This document shows, piece by piece, positions 52,657-60,802 of a DNA stretch of 64,000 bases. Within the stretch, counting starts at the first letter, position 1, and each line of letters opens with the position of its first letter. The stretch lies in assembly GCA_963800865.1 (NCBI GenBank), contig CAWDCL010000003.1, positions 191,926-255,925 on the forward strand, read 5' to 3'. The notes beneath the pieces were generated by a model. The model saw only the letters and a program-made list of their open reading frames with translations. It did not search any database and had not been told where the DNA came from. The stretch is from JALOKP01 sp963800865. GTDB taxonomy: Bacteria > Acidobacteriota > Polarisedimenticolia > J045. Both the position numbers and the translations under genes were made by a program.

Positions 52657-53523
52657 ATGCTCGACGGCCAACCGGTCCTCTTGCGCCTGCCGCAATTGAA
52701 CTTCAACAACGACAAGGCCGGCAAGCCCGTCGCCATCAACCAGCATATCGGCCGCCGGCCCATTGCCGCATTCGGCAATTCCGAGGGCGACCAGCAGATG
52801 CTGGAATACACGCAGGGCGGCAGCGGCGCGCGATTCGGACTGCTCGTGTTGCACGATGACGCGGCTCGCGAGTACGCAATGGAGCCGAACTCGGTCACCG
52901 CCATCAACATCCTGCTGGAGCCGGACGCCACGATGCTCCAGCGATCCGAAGACAACAACGCCCGTCTGCGCGAGGTGTTCCCGAAGGGTTTCGCGCTGGA
53001 TGCGGCGCATCGCCCGCACATCACGCTCCTCCAGCGTTTCGTTCGCACGGCGGACCTCGACAGGATCCATGCTGCCGCCGGAAAGGTGTTCGCCGGGACC
53101 GAAGTGCTCGGCTTGCGGCTGGAGGCCTTCAAGTACTACTACATCCCGGGCGGTCCCGTTGGACTCGCGGGCATTGTCGTCCGGCCGACTCCTGAATTGC
53201 TCGAACTGCAGCGGGACCTGATTGACGCCGTGGCCCCATTCGCGCTGGCAACGGGACGCTCGGATGCCTTCGCCACGACCCCGGAGGATCCCGTGATCGA
53301 CCCGCAGTTGATCGAGTACGTGTCGACGTTCGTGCCGCACGCGTCCGGCGAGCAGTTCGATCCGCACGTCACCACGGGTATCGCGCCCCGTGACTACCTC
53401 GACAAGATGCTCGCGGAACCATTCGAGCCATTCACCTTTTCTCCGGCGGGAGCAGCCGTCTACCAGTTGGGCCAGTTCGGCACGGCTGCGAAGAAACTCC
53501 ATGAATGGGGCTTGAAGCGCTGA
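52657..53523 (+). CDS. Chimera: HAD phosphatase C-terminus fused to a 2H phosphoesterase
   Basis: 288-residue open frame from ATG 52657 made of two unrelated pieces. Residues 1-73 (NDKAGKPVAINQHIGRRPIA, AFGNSEGDQQMLEYT, DDAAREYA) are the end of a HAD-superfamily acid-phosphatase-like protein including motif IV (GNS-x-GD) but lacking the nucleophile DxD. Residues 76-288 are a complete 2'-5' RNA ligase-like 2H domain with H121ITL and a second H-V-T-T motif in FDPHVTTGIAPRDYL, ending with FGTAAKKLHEWGL. The normal signal peptide of the 2H family member is replaced by the HAD piece. The fusion is in frame with no stop. The 2H half may still be an active RNA/cyclic-nucleotide phosphoesterase. Confidence 0.8.
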   Translation: MLDGQPVLLRLPQLNFNNDKAGKPVAINQHIGRRPIAAFGNSEGDQQMLEYTQGGSGARFGLLVLHDDAAREYAMEPNSVTAINILLEPDATMLQRSEDNNARLREVFPKGFALDAAHRPHITLLQRFVRTADLDRIHAAAGKVFAGTEVLGLRLEAFKYYYIPGGPVGLAGIVVRPTPELLELQRDLIDAVAPFALATGRSDAFATTPEDPVIDPQLIEYVSTFVPHASGEQFDPHVTTGIAPRDYLDKMLAEPFEPFTFSPAGAAVYQLGQFGTAAKKLHEWGLKR

Positions 53524-53572
53524 GGCGGCGTCGCCGCTGAGGAAAGCGGCGTTGCCGCTCGAGGTCCACCGG

Positions 53573-54784
53573 TCAGTTGGGGACATCCGGGGGCAATCGC
53601 AGCCCCCGGGACGCTGCCAGGCGACGAGTGATCTCGTCGTTGACGCGCCGCGTGCCTTCTCCCCTCAGGCCGCCGAATTCCGTTCGGAATCGCTCGTCAG
53701 CAATGCCCTCCGGCAGTCCCTCGACATCCGGCAGCAGGTCATCGCTGACCATGCCCCGGCTGATTCGCACCTGCATTCCGCGAGCCGCCGTCGCAGTGCC
53801 GGTGGCGGCGCCGGCGAACATGATGCCTGCGCGGTTGGCCAGCATGTCGACGAACGAAAAGCCGGACCCGCCGGGGGTGGAATCCATCAACTCCTTGCCG
53901 ATCCCGATCGTCATCGCGCGGCCCTCGTCGGTGACGATCGCCAATCCGGCGCTGACCCAGAAGTGCCGGGCCAGATCGTTCCGGCCCCGCATGGTGATGC
54001 GATTCCGCAGTCCGTGAATTTCCGCGATCCGTCCAAGGTCGATCGGGCGGCGGGCGACCTCAGCCACTCGCTCTTCACCGAGAATGACGCTGAGCGCCAG
54101 GATCGCCGCCTTGTTGGGGAAGACCGCATCGGTCCCGTGAGAATTGTCCTCGGCGAAGGCAAACGCCGCGCGCAGCAACGTGTCGAACCCGCCGTCTCCA
54201 GCCGGAACATCCTCGGCAGAAGCCAGCACATGATTCCCGGTGAACCGTGCGGCTGCATCGAGATCATCGCAGACGTTGCTCGACGATCCCCAGACGAAGA
54301 TCCCCATCGCGAAGACGGCAAGCGCGCCCAGCGCAAGCGCGCGCCGGCGCAGCGCCAGTCCCATCAATGCCCCGATGACCGCGGTCGCCACGCTCAGCTG
54401 GACCTGCCCCTGGATCGGGAAGTAGCCGAAGTTGATCCATTGGCTCGCGACAGCCAGCAGGGGGGAAGCGAGCAGCACCGTTGGCGCAGCCCATCGCAGC
54501 CGCCAGCGCCAGACCAGCAGCGACAGCAGAACGCCAATCAGCGCGAAGCCGATTCCGCGCAAGACAATCGTGCTGACCGCGCGAGCGGCCGGGTCCGACA
54601 GGCCGATCAAGGCCTGCATGCCCCTGACCGACCAGTCCGGAGCCGAGAGCGGCCGAGGGTCGGGCAGGCAGCTGATCGCCAGGAACCAGGCAAGCAGCAG
54701 CACCCATCGAACAGCCCACCCCGAACCCGACCTTGAAAGTGGTCCTGCAGGTGTTGCTGACGGGTCGGGGTCGGGGAGTTTCAT
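53573..54784 (-). CDS. Polytopic membrane protein with conserved soluble C-terminal domain
   Basis: 403 residues. Four membrane helices between about 25 and 165 (WVLLLAWFLAISCL, AVSTIVLRGIGFALIGVLLS, APTVLLASPLLAVASQW, ALGALAVFAMGIFVWGSS), then a cytoplasmic or periplasmic domain with DNSHGTDAVFPNKAAILALS, FWVSAGLAIVTDEGRAMTIG and IGKELMDSTPGGSGFSFVDM. I do not recognise the family; the early helices slightly recall VanZ-like proteins. ATG 54784 lacks a good ribosome site and lies 7 bases after the stop of a glucosaminidase stub, so translation may have been coupled to that gene. Confidence 0.7.
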   Translation of the reverse strand: MKLPDPDPSATPAGPLSRSGSGWAVRWVLLLAWFLAISCLPDPRPLSAPDWSVRGMQALIGLSDPAARAVSTIVLRGIGFALIGVLLSLLVWRWRLRWAAPTVLLASPLLAVASQWINFGYFPIQGQVQLSVATAVIGALMGLALRRRALALGALAVFAMGIFVWGSSSNVCDDLDAAARFTGNHVLASAEDVPAGDGGFDTLLRAAFAFAEDNSHGTDAVFPNKAAILALSVILGEERVAEVARRPIDLGRIAEIHGLRNRITMRGRNDLARHFWVSAGLAIVTDEGRAMTIGIGKELMDSTPGGSGFSFVDMLANRAGIMFAGAATGTATAARGMQVRISRGMVSDDLLPDVEGLPEGIADERFRTEFGGLRGEGTRRVNDEITRRLAASRGLRLPPDVPN

Positions 54785-54791
54785 CGGACAG

Positions 54792-55104
54792 TCAATATAA
54801 CTCCTGGTTCGACCACGAGAACGCTGGGGGTCCCTGCTCGCCTTCCGCTCGGCAGGTAAACTGAACCCCCGTGATCGGACCGCCCGGCGACGGATGGCCA
54901 GCGAACCCGGGCGGCACGGCGCACGCGTAAGCGCCGGCATCCGCGTAGGCGCGCAGGTGCTGGATTTGCGCGCGGACCCCGGTGCGGGCGTCCGGAAACA
55001 CCGCAGGCTTCGGGTCCGTGTCGGTCGCGCCGATGCCGGCAAAGTTGTTGGCCGACGGCGGCACCACTCCGCCGAACCGGAACCAGCCGGTCTCGTGGAT
55101 GCTG
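54792..55104 (-). pseudogene. 3' stub of a glucosaminidase-type peptidoglycan hydrolase gene
   Basis: Minus strand reads HETGWFRFGGVVPPSANNFA then GIGATDTDPKPAVFPDARTG and VRAQIQHLRAYADAG, the H-E-T-G-x-F...NNFAGIGATG...GVRAQIQHL pattern of the glucosaminidase domain, followed by about 35 residues to a TGA at 54792. The catalytic Glu lies in HETG. The gene starts abruptly at the IS91-like core at 55105 and has lost its N-terminal half. Confidence 0.65.
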
Positions 55105-55330
55105 AGGATAAGCGATTCAAGCCGCGGATTCTGAGGCGGAGAGCGTCGCCGCGGGCCTGCCGGGGAAGGGGGAGCGGCCGGTCGCGGGGGCGGGCCGCAG
55201 TCGGCGCAGCGCGGCGCGCGGATCGGCCCCGAAAGGGACGCGCGGAGGCCGGCCGCACGGGCGGAGTTCAGCCCTCCGGGTCGGCACGACCCGCGTGGGC
55301 CCGGGCGTTCGTCGATGAGTTCAGTCCCCG
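55105..55330 (-). mobile_element. IS91-like tail, copy 4
   Basis: Nearly identical to the first 220 bases of copy 5 (61917-62140): terminal core GAGGATAAGCGATTC at 55107-55121, then the shared tail up to the transposase stop region (gttcgtcgatgagttcagtc at 55304-55323). The transposase itself is deleted. Confidence 0.75.
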
Positions 55331-55513
55331 GACACACCTTCCTCGTTAACCGCCCGACGCCGAGTTCGAAAACAGGAGGATTGGCTCCCGTTCGGAACGC
55401 TCCTCGAACCCGATGGCCGCCGAGGAGCAGCTGGCGTAACATGCACCAGGGCTGTGAGTTAGCGGCAGCCCGGAAAGGGCGGGCCGGCGTCGACGCCCGC
55501 AGCGGAGGAGAGC

Positions 55514-55747
55514 ATGGCCGTCACCGAGGTTGCTCCCGGGATCGTGATCGACGACGCGGTCCAGGCCGGGAAGCCGCTGATCAAGGGCACCCGCGTGCCG
55601 GTCGAGGTGGTCGTGGGCCATCTTGCCGCGGGCGACAGCATGGCCACGATCTGCGCCGAGTACGGCGTCACGGAGCAGGGCATCCGAGCCGCCCTCGGCT
55701 ACGCGGCGCGACTGCTCGGCGACGAGACCGTCCGCGCCGTCGGCTAG
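55514..55747 (+). CDS. DUF433 antitoxin (VapB-like)
   Basis: 77 residues. The DUF433 signature is clear: PGIVIDDAVQAGKPLIKGTR then VPVEVVVGHLAAGDSMATIC and EYGVTEQGIRAALGYAARLL (winged-helix DNA-binding fold). In this class the antitoxin pairs with a DUF5615 PIN-like toxin, here starting 3 bases downstream. GGAGGAG precedes ATG 55514. It probably also autoregulates the pair. Confidence 0.93.
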   Translation: MAVTEVAPGIVIDDAVQAGKPLIKGTRVPVEVVVGHLAAGDSMATICAEYGVTEQGIRAALGYAARLLGDETVRAVG

Positions 55748-55750
55748 ACG

Positions 55751-56143
55751 ATGGCGCCTGTCTCCCCGGCCTGGTCCCGCTTCCTGGTCGACGAGGATCT
55801 GCCGCGCTCGCTCGCGGCCGACCTTCGGGATGCGGGACTCGATGCGGTGCACGCGGTCGATGTCGCGCTCGGCGGGCGTTCGGATGCCCTGGTCCGGGAA
55901 CTCGCCGCCGTGTCCTCCCGAATACTCGTGACGCGCGACGTGGGGATGGTCGCGCCGCGGGACCCCGGCAGCCGTAGCGTGCCCGGCTTCGTGCTCGTGC
56001 GCGTCCCGACCGCCGTTCTTGTCGCTGATCTCAAGGTCATCATCGTCCGCGCGTTGCTCTCGCTCTCCCAGGCCCCGCCTTCGGATCCGATCGTCGTCGT
56101 AGAGCCTGGACGAGTTCGAGTCCGTCGGCGCCCCTCGCCCTGA
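55751..56143 (+). CDS. DUF5615 PIN-like toxin
   Basis: 130 residues. Begins WSRFLVDEDLPRSLAADLRD (catalytic Asp pair of Mut7-C/PIN-like nucleases in LVDEDLP), then AVHAVDVALGGRSDALVREL and SSRILVTRDVGMVAPRDPGS with the second acidic site (VTRD), all usual for DUF5615 proteins. Typical length is 110-125, so the basic C-terminal tail (RVRVRRRPSP) may be slightly extended. It forms a toxin-antitoxin operon with the DUF433 gene. Confidence 0.92.
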   Translation: MAPVSPAWSRFLVDEDLPRSLAADLRDAGLDAVHAVDVALGGRSDALVRELAAVSSRILVTRDVGMVAPRDPGSRSVPGFVLVRVPTAVLVADLKVIIVRALLSLSQAPPSDPIVVVEPGRVRVRRRPSP

Positions 56144-56224
56144 TCTCTGCCATCGCCAATGACGCGGCTCGACAAGATTGGGCCCGCGTGAAGTGGCGCG
56201 GCTCTCATTCCCCTGGGAGGTTGT

Positions 56225-56430
56225 GTGGTGCCGGTCGAGCCCTGGACTCGAATTCCGCTTCCTTCCCTCTGGCCCCGTCGCGCCCGTTCCGCCATCCTCC
56301 ACGCCCTCTCCCTGGCCCGGATCGCCCGGCTTGCGGCCACCGATCGCGTCGCCGTCTCCGTCCGCCTGGAGCACGAGCTGGCCCTGCTCCGCGAGGAGCT
56401 GCGCATCAAGGACGCCCCTGTCTTCGCGAC
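56225..56430 (+). pseudogene. N-terminal stub of a transposase-associated protein
   Basis: Frame reads ILHALSLARIARLAATDRVA then LEHELALLREELRIKDA, matching the N-terminal coiled-coil/HTH section of a group of integrase-core transposases (EIALLREEIRIKDAR...). The rest is lost after about 56430, where the end of the DUF1493 gene on the other strand begins. Confidence 0.4.
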
Positions 56431-56452
56431 GGAAACGCCGCCTCCGGGGACT

Positions 56453-56812
56453 TCAGAGCCGGTGGCCGCCTGCACCTCCGTGGCTCGCTCGCGCCAAGTC
56501 TATGATCCGCAGGGGCTTCAGCGACCTCGGTTTGCATATCCCGAACACTCTGTACACCACGTTGGCCCATGGCCACGTGACATCTTCCTCAGTGTAGAAA
56601 TAATCCCGAAACCGGAACGAGGTGAGATCGATCTCGAACTTCGCGGCCAGTTCGACCATGAATTTCTCGGCCTCCTCGCCTGCGATACCGAGGTCCAAGT
56701 TGACACTCGTTTCCTCGTCGAGTGAGGTCGTTACCAGCCACTCGTTCCGAAGCACCGAGATGATCTCCCGGATCACGGGGTCTAGTTTCGAGGGATCGAA
56801 GTCGTTCGTCAT
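56453..56812 (-). CDS. DUF1493-family protein (acyl-carrier-like fold)
   Basis: 119 residues from ATG 56812: LDPVIREIISVLRNEWLVTT, SLDEETSVNLDLGIAGEEAE, EFMVELAAKF-like KFMVELAAKFEIDLTSFRFR and DYFYTEEDV. The D-x-S-L-x-x-DLG-x-x-GD/E-E motif resembles acyl-carrier proteins but the phosphopantetheine Ser is absent, as usual in DUF1493. More A/T-rich than its surroundings. The last about 15 residues (ASHGGAGGHRL) may come from the adjoining fragment. The upstream gene on the same strand is the fragment at 56850-57065. Confidence 0.8.
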   Translation of the reverse strand: MTNDFDPSKLDPVIREIISVLRNEWLVTTSLDEETSVNLDLGIAGEEAEKFMVELAAKFEIDLTSFRFRDYFYTEEDVTWPWANVVYRVFGICKPRSLKPLRIIDLARASHGGAGGHRL

Positions 56813-56849
56813 TGTGTCACTTGCCTGCCTGGGTGACTGCTGGTGACCA

Positions 56850-57065
56850 TTACGAGAGTTCCCTGAAGTTGCCTCCGGCACCTCCCGATCCAATTGCCTC
56901 CAGATACTCCGCCCAGTTGCCAACGAATGCTACGCGTCGCCCCCACATTGCGGCGTTCGAAACGGAAACCGACGTTGTGCCCCAACCGGCTACGCGACCG
57001 ACCTCGGGCGGCCACTGGATACGGAACGGCTCCGCGTCAGCCGAGGTCCACTCCGCGGCCGTCAT
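56850..57065 (-). pseudogene. Short 3' gene fragment, possibly the tip of a secreted toxin
   Basis: Minus-strand frame ends GWGTTSVSVSNAAMWGRRVA then FVGNWAEYLEAIGSGGAGGN and FRELS-stop (56850), 37 bases upstream of the DUF1493 gene. The aromatic-rich, Gly-ended sequence has no visible start and abuts the dispersed 67-bp repeat at 57027. Position in front of a small acidic gene is that of a toxin C-terminal cassette, but I do not recognise a toxin fold. Confidence 0.35.
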
Positions 57066-57093
57066 CCCGAGCCCGTGGGGAGACGCGGGCCAT
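57027..57093. repeat. Dispersed 67-bp repeat, copy 2 (partner at 24546-24612)
   Basis: Starts CGGCTCCGCGTCAGCCGAGG, ends ACGCGGGCCAT; 58 of 67 bases as in copy 1, no gaps. It is followed at 57104-57135 by a 10-bp inverted repeat (CCCTCGGCGA and TCGCCGAGGG) that copy 1 lacks. Confidence 0.65.
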
Positions 57094-57243
57094 GCGGCCT
57101 ATCCCCTCGGCGATGGGCGACATCCTCGCCGAGGGAGTCCGGCCGACCCCAGGAACTCGTCCCCGGCACCCGTTGACCCGTTCACGGGCCGTCCGGCCGA
57201 GCCAGATCACTGAAGCGCTCGCGTAAACGAGGTCCTCACCGTG

Positions 57244-57370
57244 ATTCACCACTTGGGAAGCACACCAAAGCAGATCACGGCTCGCAGTCCCTGGCTGAAC
57301 GGAGTCGCCGAGAGGTTCGTGAGCACCGCACGCAGCGAGCTCCTCGACCACGTCATCGTGCGCCGGTGCT
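57244..57370 (+). mobile_element. Integrase-type IS, copy C (internal fragment)
   Basis: Reads KQITARSPWLNGVAERFVST then ARSELLDHVIVRR, the catalytic-Glu region of the same transposase as copy A (KQITARSPWQNGVAERFVGT, ARRDLLDHVIVLN at about 35605-35700). About 105 bases are shared. The open frame starting at 57241 continues to 57462 in unrelated sequence. Confidence 0.75.
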
Positions 57371-57511
57371 ACCCTAAGGCGAAATGTGGTCCATACCGCC
57401 TATCCGCCGATGGCTCGACCGAGATGCTGCCCGCGCGCATCTGCGCGGCGCTGCCGGTCTGAGTCAAGTACCACTGCCCGCGGCACCCCCTACCCGATCG
57501 GAGAGAGTGCG

Positions 57512-57904
57512 ATGCACAACGAACACCTGATCCAGCTTGTGCGCAGTGCCATCGAGTGGGCCGCCCTCGGCATCGAGATCCTCGGCGCGATGATCATCGT
57601 CGCCGGCATCCTGCGGATGGCCATCACCCGCGGCACGGTACGATTCCTGCTGAAGCTCGACGAACCGGGCGCCTACGAGAGCTACAAGCACCAGATCGGC
57701 CGTTCGCTGCTGCTGGGGCTGGAGTTCCTGGTCGCGGGCGACGTGGTCAGGACGGTGGCGCTGGAGCCCACGCTGGACAACGTGACGGTGCTGGGCATGC
57801 TGGTGCTGGTGCGCACCTTCCTGAGCTGGAGCCTGACCGTCGAGATCGAAAGCCGCTGGCCCTGGCAGCCGCGCAAGGCACCGCCGCCAAGGGGTGCTGA
57901 TTGA
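57512..57904 (+). CDS. DUF1622 membrane protein
   Basis: 130 residues with three membrane helices and the DUF1622 signature: SAIEWAALGIEILGAMIIVA, YESYKHQIGRSLLLGLEFLV, AGDVVRTVALEPTLDNVTVL, LVLVRTFLSWSLTVEIESRW. ATG 57512 follows GGAGAGAG. A small, widespread family of unknown function. A C-terminal tail (QPRKAPPPRGAD) extends slightly past the usual end. Confidence 0.9.
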   Translation: MHNEHLIQLVRSAIEWAALGIEILGAMIIVAGILRMAITRGTVRFLLKLDEPGAYESYKHQIGRSLLLGLEFLVAGDVVRTVALEPTLDNVTVLGMLVLVRTFLSWSLTVEIESRWPWQPRKAPPPRGAD

Positions 57905-57935
57905 AGCCGGTCGAAGGGCCCCGCATGGCGTCGGC

Positions 57936-58080
57936 TCACACCGCGCAGTAGCGGCCCTGGATCTCCCGGCCGGCCAGCAGCGCCTGCGCGGCGCCCTGGT
58001 TCACGATGCGGCCCTGGTCGAAGAGGCAGGCGCGGCCGCTGATCTGCAGCGCGCGCTCCACGTTCTCGCGATGGACCTGT
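57936..58080 (-). pseudogene. lptB: lptB 3' stub (LPS-export ABC ATPase)
   Basis: Minus strand reads RENVERALQISGRACLFDQG then RIVNQGAAQALLAGREIQGR and YCAV-stop. N-V-x-E-x-L-x-I-x-x-R-x-x-x-x-x-x-G-R-I...G is the region after the H-loop of LptB. Walker motifs and the ABC signature are missing, as all sequence before about codon 195 is lost. Confidence 0.6.
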
Positions 58081-58580
58081 CGTGAGGGCGGTCGCGCGCG
58101 CAGCAGCGGAATCGACCCATCGCCCCGGCACGCGGCCGGCGCGGCGAGACGCCGGAGGGCCGCCCGCCGGTCGGCTCGTGCTCTTCCTGCCCCACGCTGC
58201 GACGCACGCCCTGGATCTCCGCGAGACGAACCGACGCGGCGCGCCGAGCAGGGCACCGCGACCGCAAGCGCCGGCAGGGTAGCGCCGGAGTTCCCCGGGA
58301 GGCTTCGGCGCGGCAGGTGGGTGAGCCCGGCGGAGAGCGAACGGCACGCAGGATCGGAGCAGTTCGGAATGCGGCGGTGGAAAGTGGGGGCCGGCCCGAT
58401 GCACGAGGCCGTGCCTCGAGATCGCCACGGTGCGCTCGCGCGCCGGGCTTCCTCTCGGACGGACGACGCGTTGCCGGATGCCGCCGCGGCCGCGGCCGCG
58501 CATGGCACCTGCCGCGTCGGCACGGAGCGAGGGCCGGCGCGGCCGACTCCGGGACCGCACCGCACCGTCCTGCCCAGGGG
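58081..58580. other. GC-rich region, no gene recognised
   Basis: 500 bases in which every frame gives Arg/Ala/Pro-rich peptides. No terminator for the minus-strand gene at 58581 could be found within it. Confidence 0.4.
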
Positions 58581-60773
58581 TCAGTCCTGGATCGATCTGC
58601 CCAGCAGCGTCGCCTGGTCCTGGAGTGACGGCTGTTCGGCGTCGGTCAGGCCGTCGCCGTTCGTGTCCCACGCGGTCAGGACGAGCCGCCCGTCGACGCT
58701 CCAGGCGAAACTCATGCGGTGATTGTTCGACCCGTCGTCACCATAGTCCTGGTCGATGATCAGGATGTTGCCGTCGGGATCGACGAGGTAGCTCGTGCGG
58801 ACCTGGTCTTCCAGGATCCCGTCGCCGTCGTAGTCGGACCGGGAGAGGGTGTTGCGACGCTCGTCGTCGTACTCGTAGACCGAGACCTGCTCGAAGTGGC
58901 CGTCGTTCTGCATGTCGAGCTCGCTGCGGAGCAGGTTGCCCAACTCGTCCCAGGTGAATCGCCGGACGCGGTCGGTCTGCCCGTCTCCGCTCCAGTCCTC
59001 GCGGATCAGCAGCGGGTTCCCGGCGGCGTCGTTCTCGTACCAGGTCGTGCTCTCGGGGATCCCGTCGGCGTTGCCGTCGTTCTCCTGGCGAACCAGGAAG
59101 CCGCTCTCGTCGTAGACCAGCGTCTCGACCCGGTCCGGGAGCCCGTTGCCGTCGGTATCGGCGGCATACGAGGTCCGCCGCCCGCCGGCGTCCCACGTGA
59201 AGAAGTCGGTGAAGTTCGGCGTGCCGTCGGTGTCGGTGTCGTAGGCGCGGGAGACGAGGTTGCCGTCGGCGTCGTAGCTGAAGAGATCCAGGCGGTCGAA
59301 TCCTCCGTCGCCGTTGGAGTCGGTCCATTGCTCGCGCAGCAGGCCGTGGATGTCGACCGTGCGCAGCGTGCGGCGCTCGAGCAGGGTCCCCCGGTCGCGG
59401 GACTCGCCGAGCCGGTCACCGAAGTCGTTGTACTCGACGCGGTCGGTGTAGTCGAGGTCGCCATCCCCGTCCGTATCGCCGCTCTCGAGGACGGCGAAGC
59501 CGCGCGGGTCGACTTCGGCGCGGAAGATCGTGTCCGGATCGGGGTTGGCATCGGCCCCGTCGTACGCGGCGTAAGTGGTGATGTAGGCCTGCGGCACGAG
59601 GCCGCGGAACGCGAGGAACCGGTCCAGCGCGTGATACGGCCCGATCACGCGCGCACTGTCCATCTGCCCCTGCTCGAAGGCGCGCCAGAGCCGGCGGCGG
59701 AACTCGGCATCCCGGCTGAAGGGGGCCATCGGCCGCCGCAGGGCGAGCGCCGTGCCCGAGAAGAGCGCCGGGATCCCGCCCCGGATTCCGATCCCGTTCG
59801 ACAAGTCCTTGTCGGCGTCGAGCGAGTGGAGCAACACGAGGATGTTGACCAGCTCGTACGAGGGAAGCTGGCCGGGGTGCGGCTGCAGGCGACCTGCTTC
59901 GCGCTGGAGACGCTCCAGCTCGGCGCGCTTGACCGGCAGCGTCGCGCCCGGGACCAGGTCGAGCGGCGTCATTCGTTCCGCGGCCGGAACCGTCGCGCCG
60001 AGCGTCGTGGTGCCGACGAAGAAGGTGATCGTCTCGCCGGCGCGGTACTGGAACGAGCCGTCGTCCGCGGTCAGGCCCGACTGCGACGCCGTGCGGTAGC
60101 CGAGCCCGCCGGTCGGCGGGTCCACGAACCGGCCGGTCCGGACCGTGGGCGGTGGAGCGATCGCCGGCCGCCCCGAGGCCCGCAGTTGCCGCGAGGCAGC
60201 CCGGCTCTTCGGTCCCAGCGCGGGGAGCGTCACCTTGCCGGCGAGGTTCCAGGTGACCGTCAGGCGTCCCTTGGCGGCGACGCCCGCGCACGCGTTCTTC
60301 GTCACCATGAGCGTCATCCCCGTGGTGTCGACTCCCTGGGCCGAGGCCGCGTCCGCGAGAGCCCCGGCCAGCAGGCCGCTCGCCGCGGCGAGAGGGACCG
60401 CGAGCTGGACGCGCTTGCCCTTGGAATCGCCGGTCCAGCTGCACGGGACGCACTCGCGGGCCGCACAGGGCGATGGAGGCGTCGTCGTTTCGGTCACCGT
60501 TCCGGCGTCGTAGAGATCGAGCCGGCACACCCCAGCCGGCTGCAGGAAGAGCATCCACTCGTCGCTCGGCTGCTCCCAGCGGCCGACCCCCGCGAGCGCC
60601 AGGCGGTCGCGATCGACGGTGAGGCGCCACGCCGTCGCTTCGAGCGGGCTCGCGGCGAGGGCCGCCTCCATCGCGACCCCGGGCGCCAGCCCCAGCGCGA
60701 GTGCCAGCGCCAGCCGAATCCTCCCACTCACCGGCGCCCGACGCCCGGCAGTCCTCAGATGATCGAAAGCCAT
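58581..60773 (-). CDS. Large exported protein with YD-like repeats and DxDxDG motifs
   Basis: 730 residues. A signal peptide (SGRIRLALALALGLAPGVAM up to ALA) precedes an N-terminal beta domain with a C-x5-C-x2-C cluster (SPCAARECVPCSW), a middle region with TGGLGYRTASQSGLTADDGS (carboxypeptidase-regulatory-like/choice-of-anchor style) and DLSNGIGIRGG, and a C-terminal array (about 455-700) of repeats of the form D-x-D-G-x-x-D-x-x-x-x-x-x-Y-D-x-x-G-N-L (DTDGDGDLDYTDRVEYNDFG, DSNGDGGFDRLDLFSYDADG, DTDGNGLPDRVETLVYDESG). These combine YD-repeat and Ca-binding EF-hand-like features. ATG 60773 follows GGGAGGGG. Probably a cell-surface or secreted protein. Confidence 0.8.
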   Translation of the reverse strand: MAFDHLRTAGRRAPVSGRIRLALALALGLAPGVAMEAALAASPLEATAWRLTVDRDRLALAGVGRWEQPSDEWMLFLQPAGVCRLDLYDAGTVTETTTPPSPCAARECVPCSWTGDSKGKRVQLAVPLAAASGLLAGALADAASAQGVDTTGMTLMVTKNACAGVAAKGRLTVTWNLAGKVTLPALGPKSRAASRQLRASGRPAIAPPPTVRTGRFVDPPTGGLGYRTASQSGLTADDGSFQYRAGETITFFVGTTTLGATVPAAERMTPLDLVPGATLPVKRAELERLQREAGRLQPHPGQLPSYELVNILVLLHSLDADKDLSNGIGIRGGIPALFSGTALALRRPMAPFSRDAEFRRRLWRAFEQGQMDSARVIGPYHALDRFLAFRGLVPQAYITTYAAYDGADANPDPDTIFRAEVDPRGFAVLESGDTDGDGDLDYTDRVEYNDFGDRLGESRDRGTLLERRTLRTVDIHGLLREQWTDSNGDGGFDRLDLFSYDADGNLVSRAYDTDTDGTPNFTDFFTWDAGGRRTSYAADTDGNGLPDRVETLVYDESGFLVRQENDGNADGIPESTTWYENDAAGNPLLIREDWSGDGQTDRVRRFTWDELGNLLRSELDMQNDGHFEQVSVYEYDDERRNTLSRSDYDGDGILEDQVRTSYLVDPDGNILIIDQDYGDDGSNNHRMSFAWSVDGRLVLTAWDTNGDGLTDAEQPSLQDQATLLGRSIQD

Positions 60774-60802
60774 CGCCCCTCCCCCGGTCACGCGGCCGAA
60801 GC

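Noticed and set aside
57104..57135. 10-bp inverted repeat as a terminator
   Set aside because: No T run on either side and no gene ending just before it on either strand.
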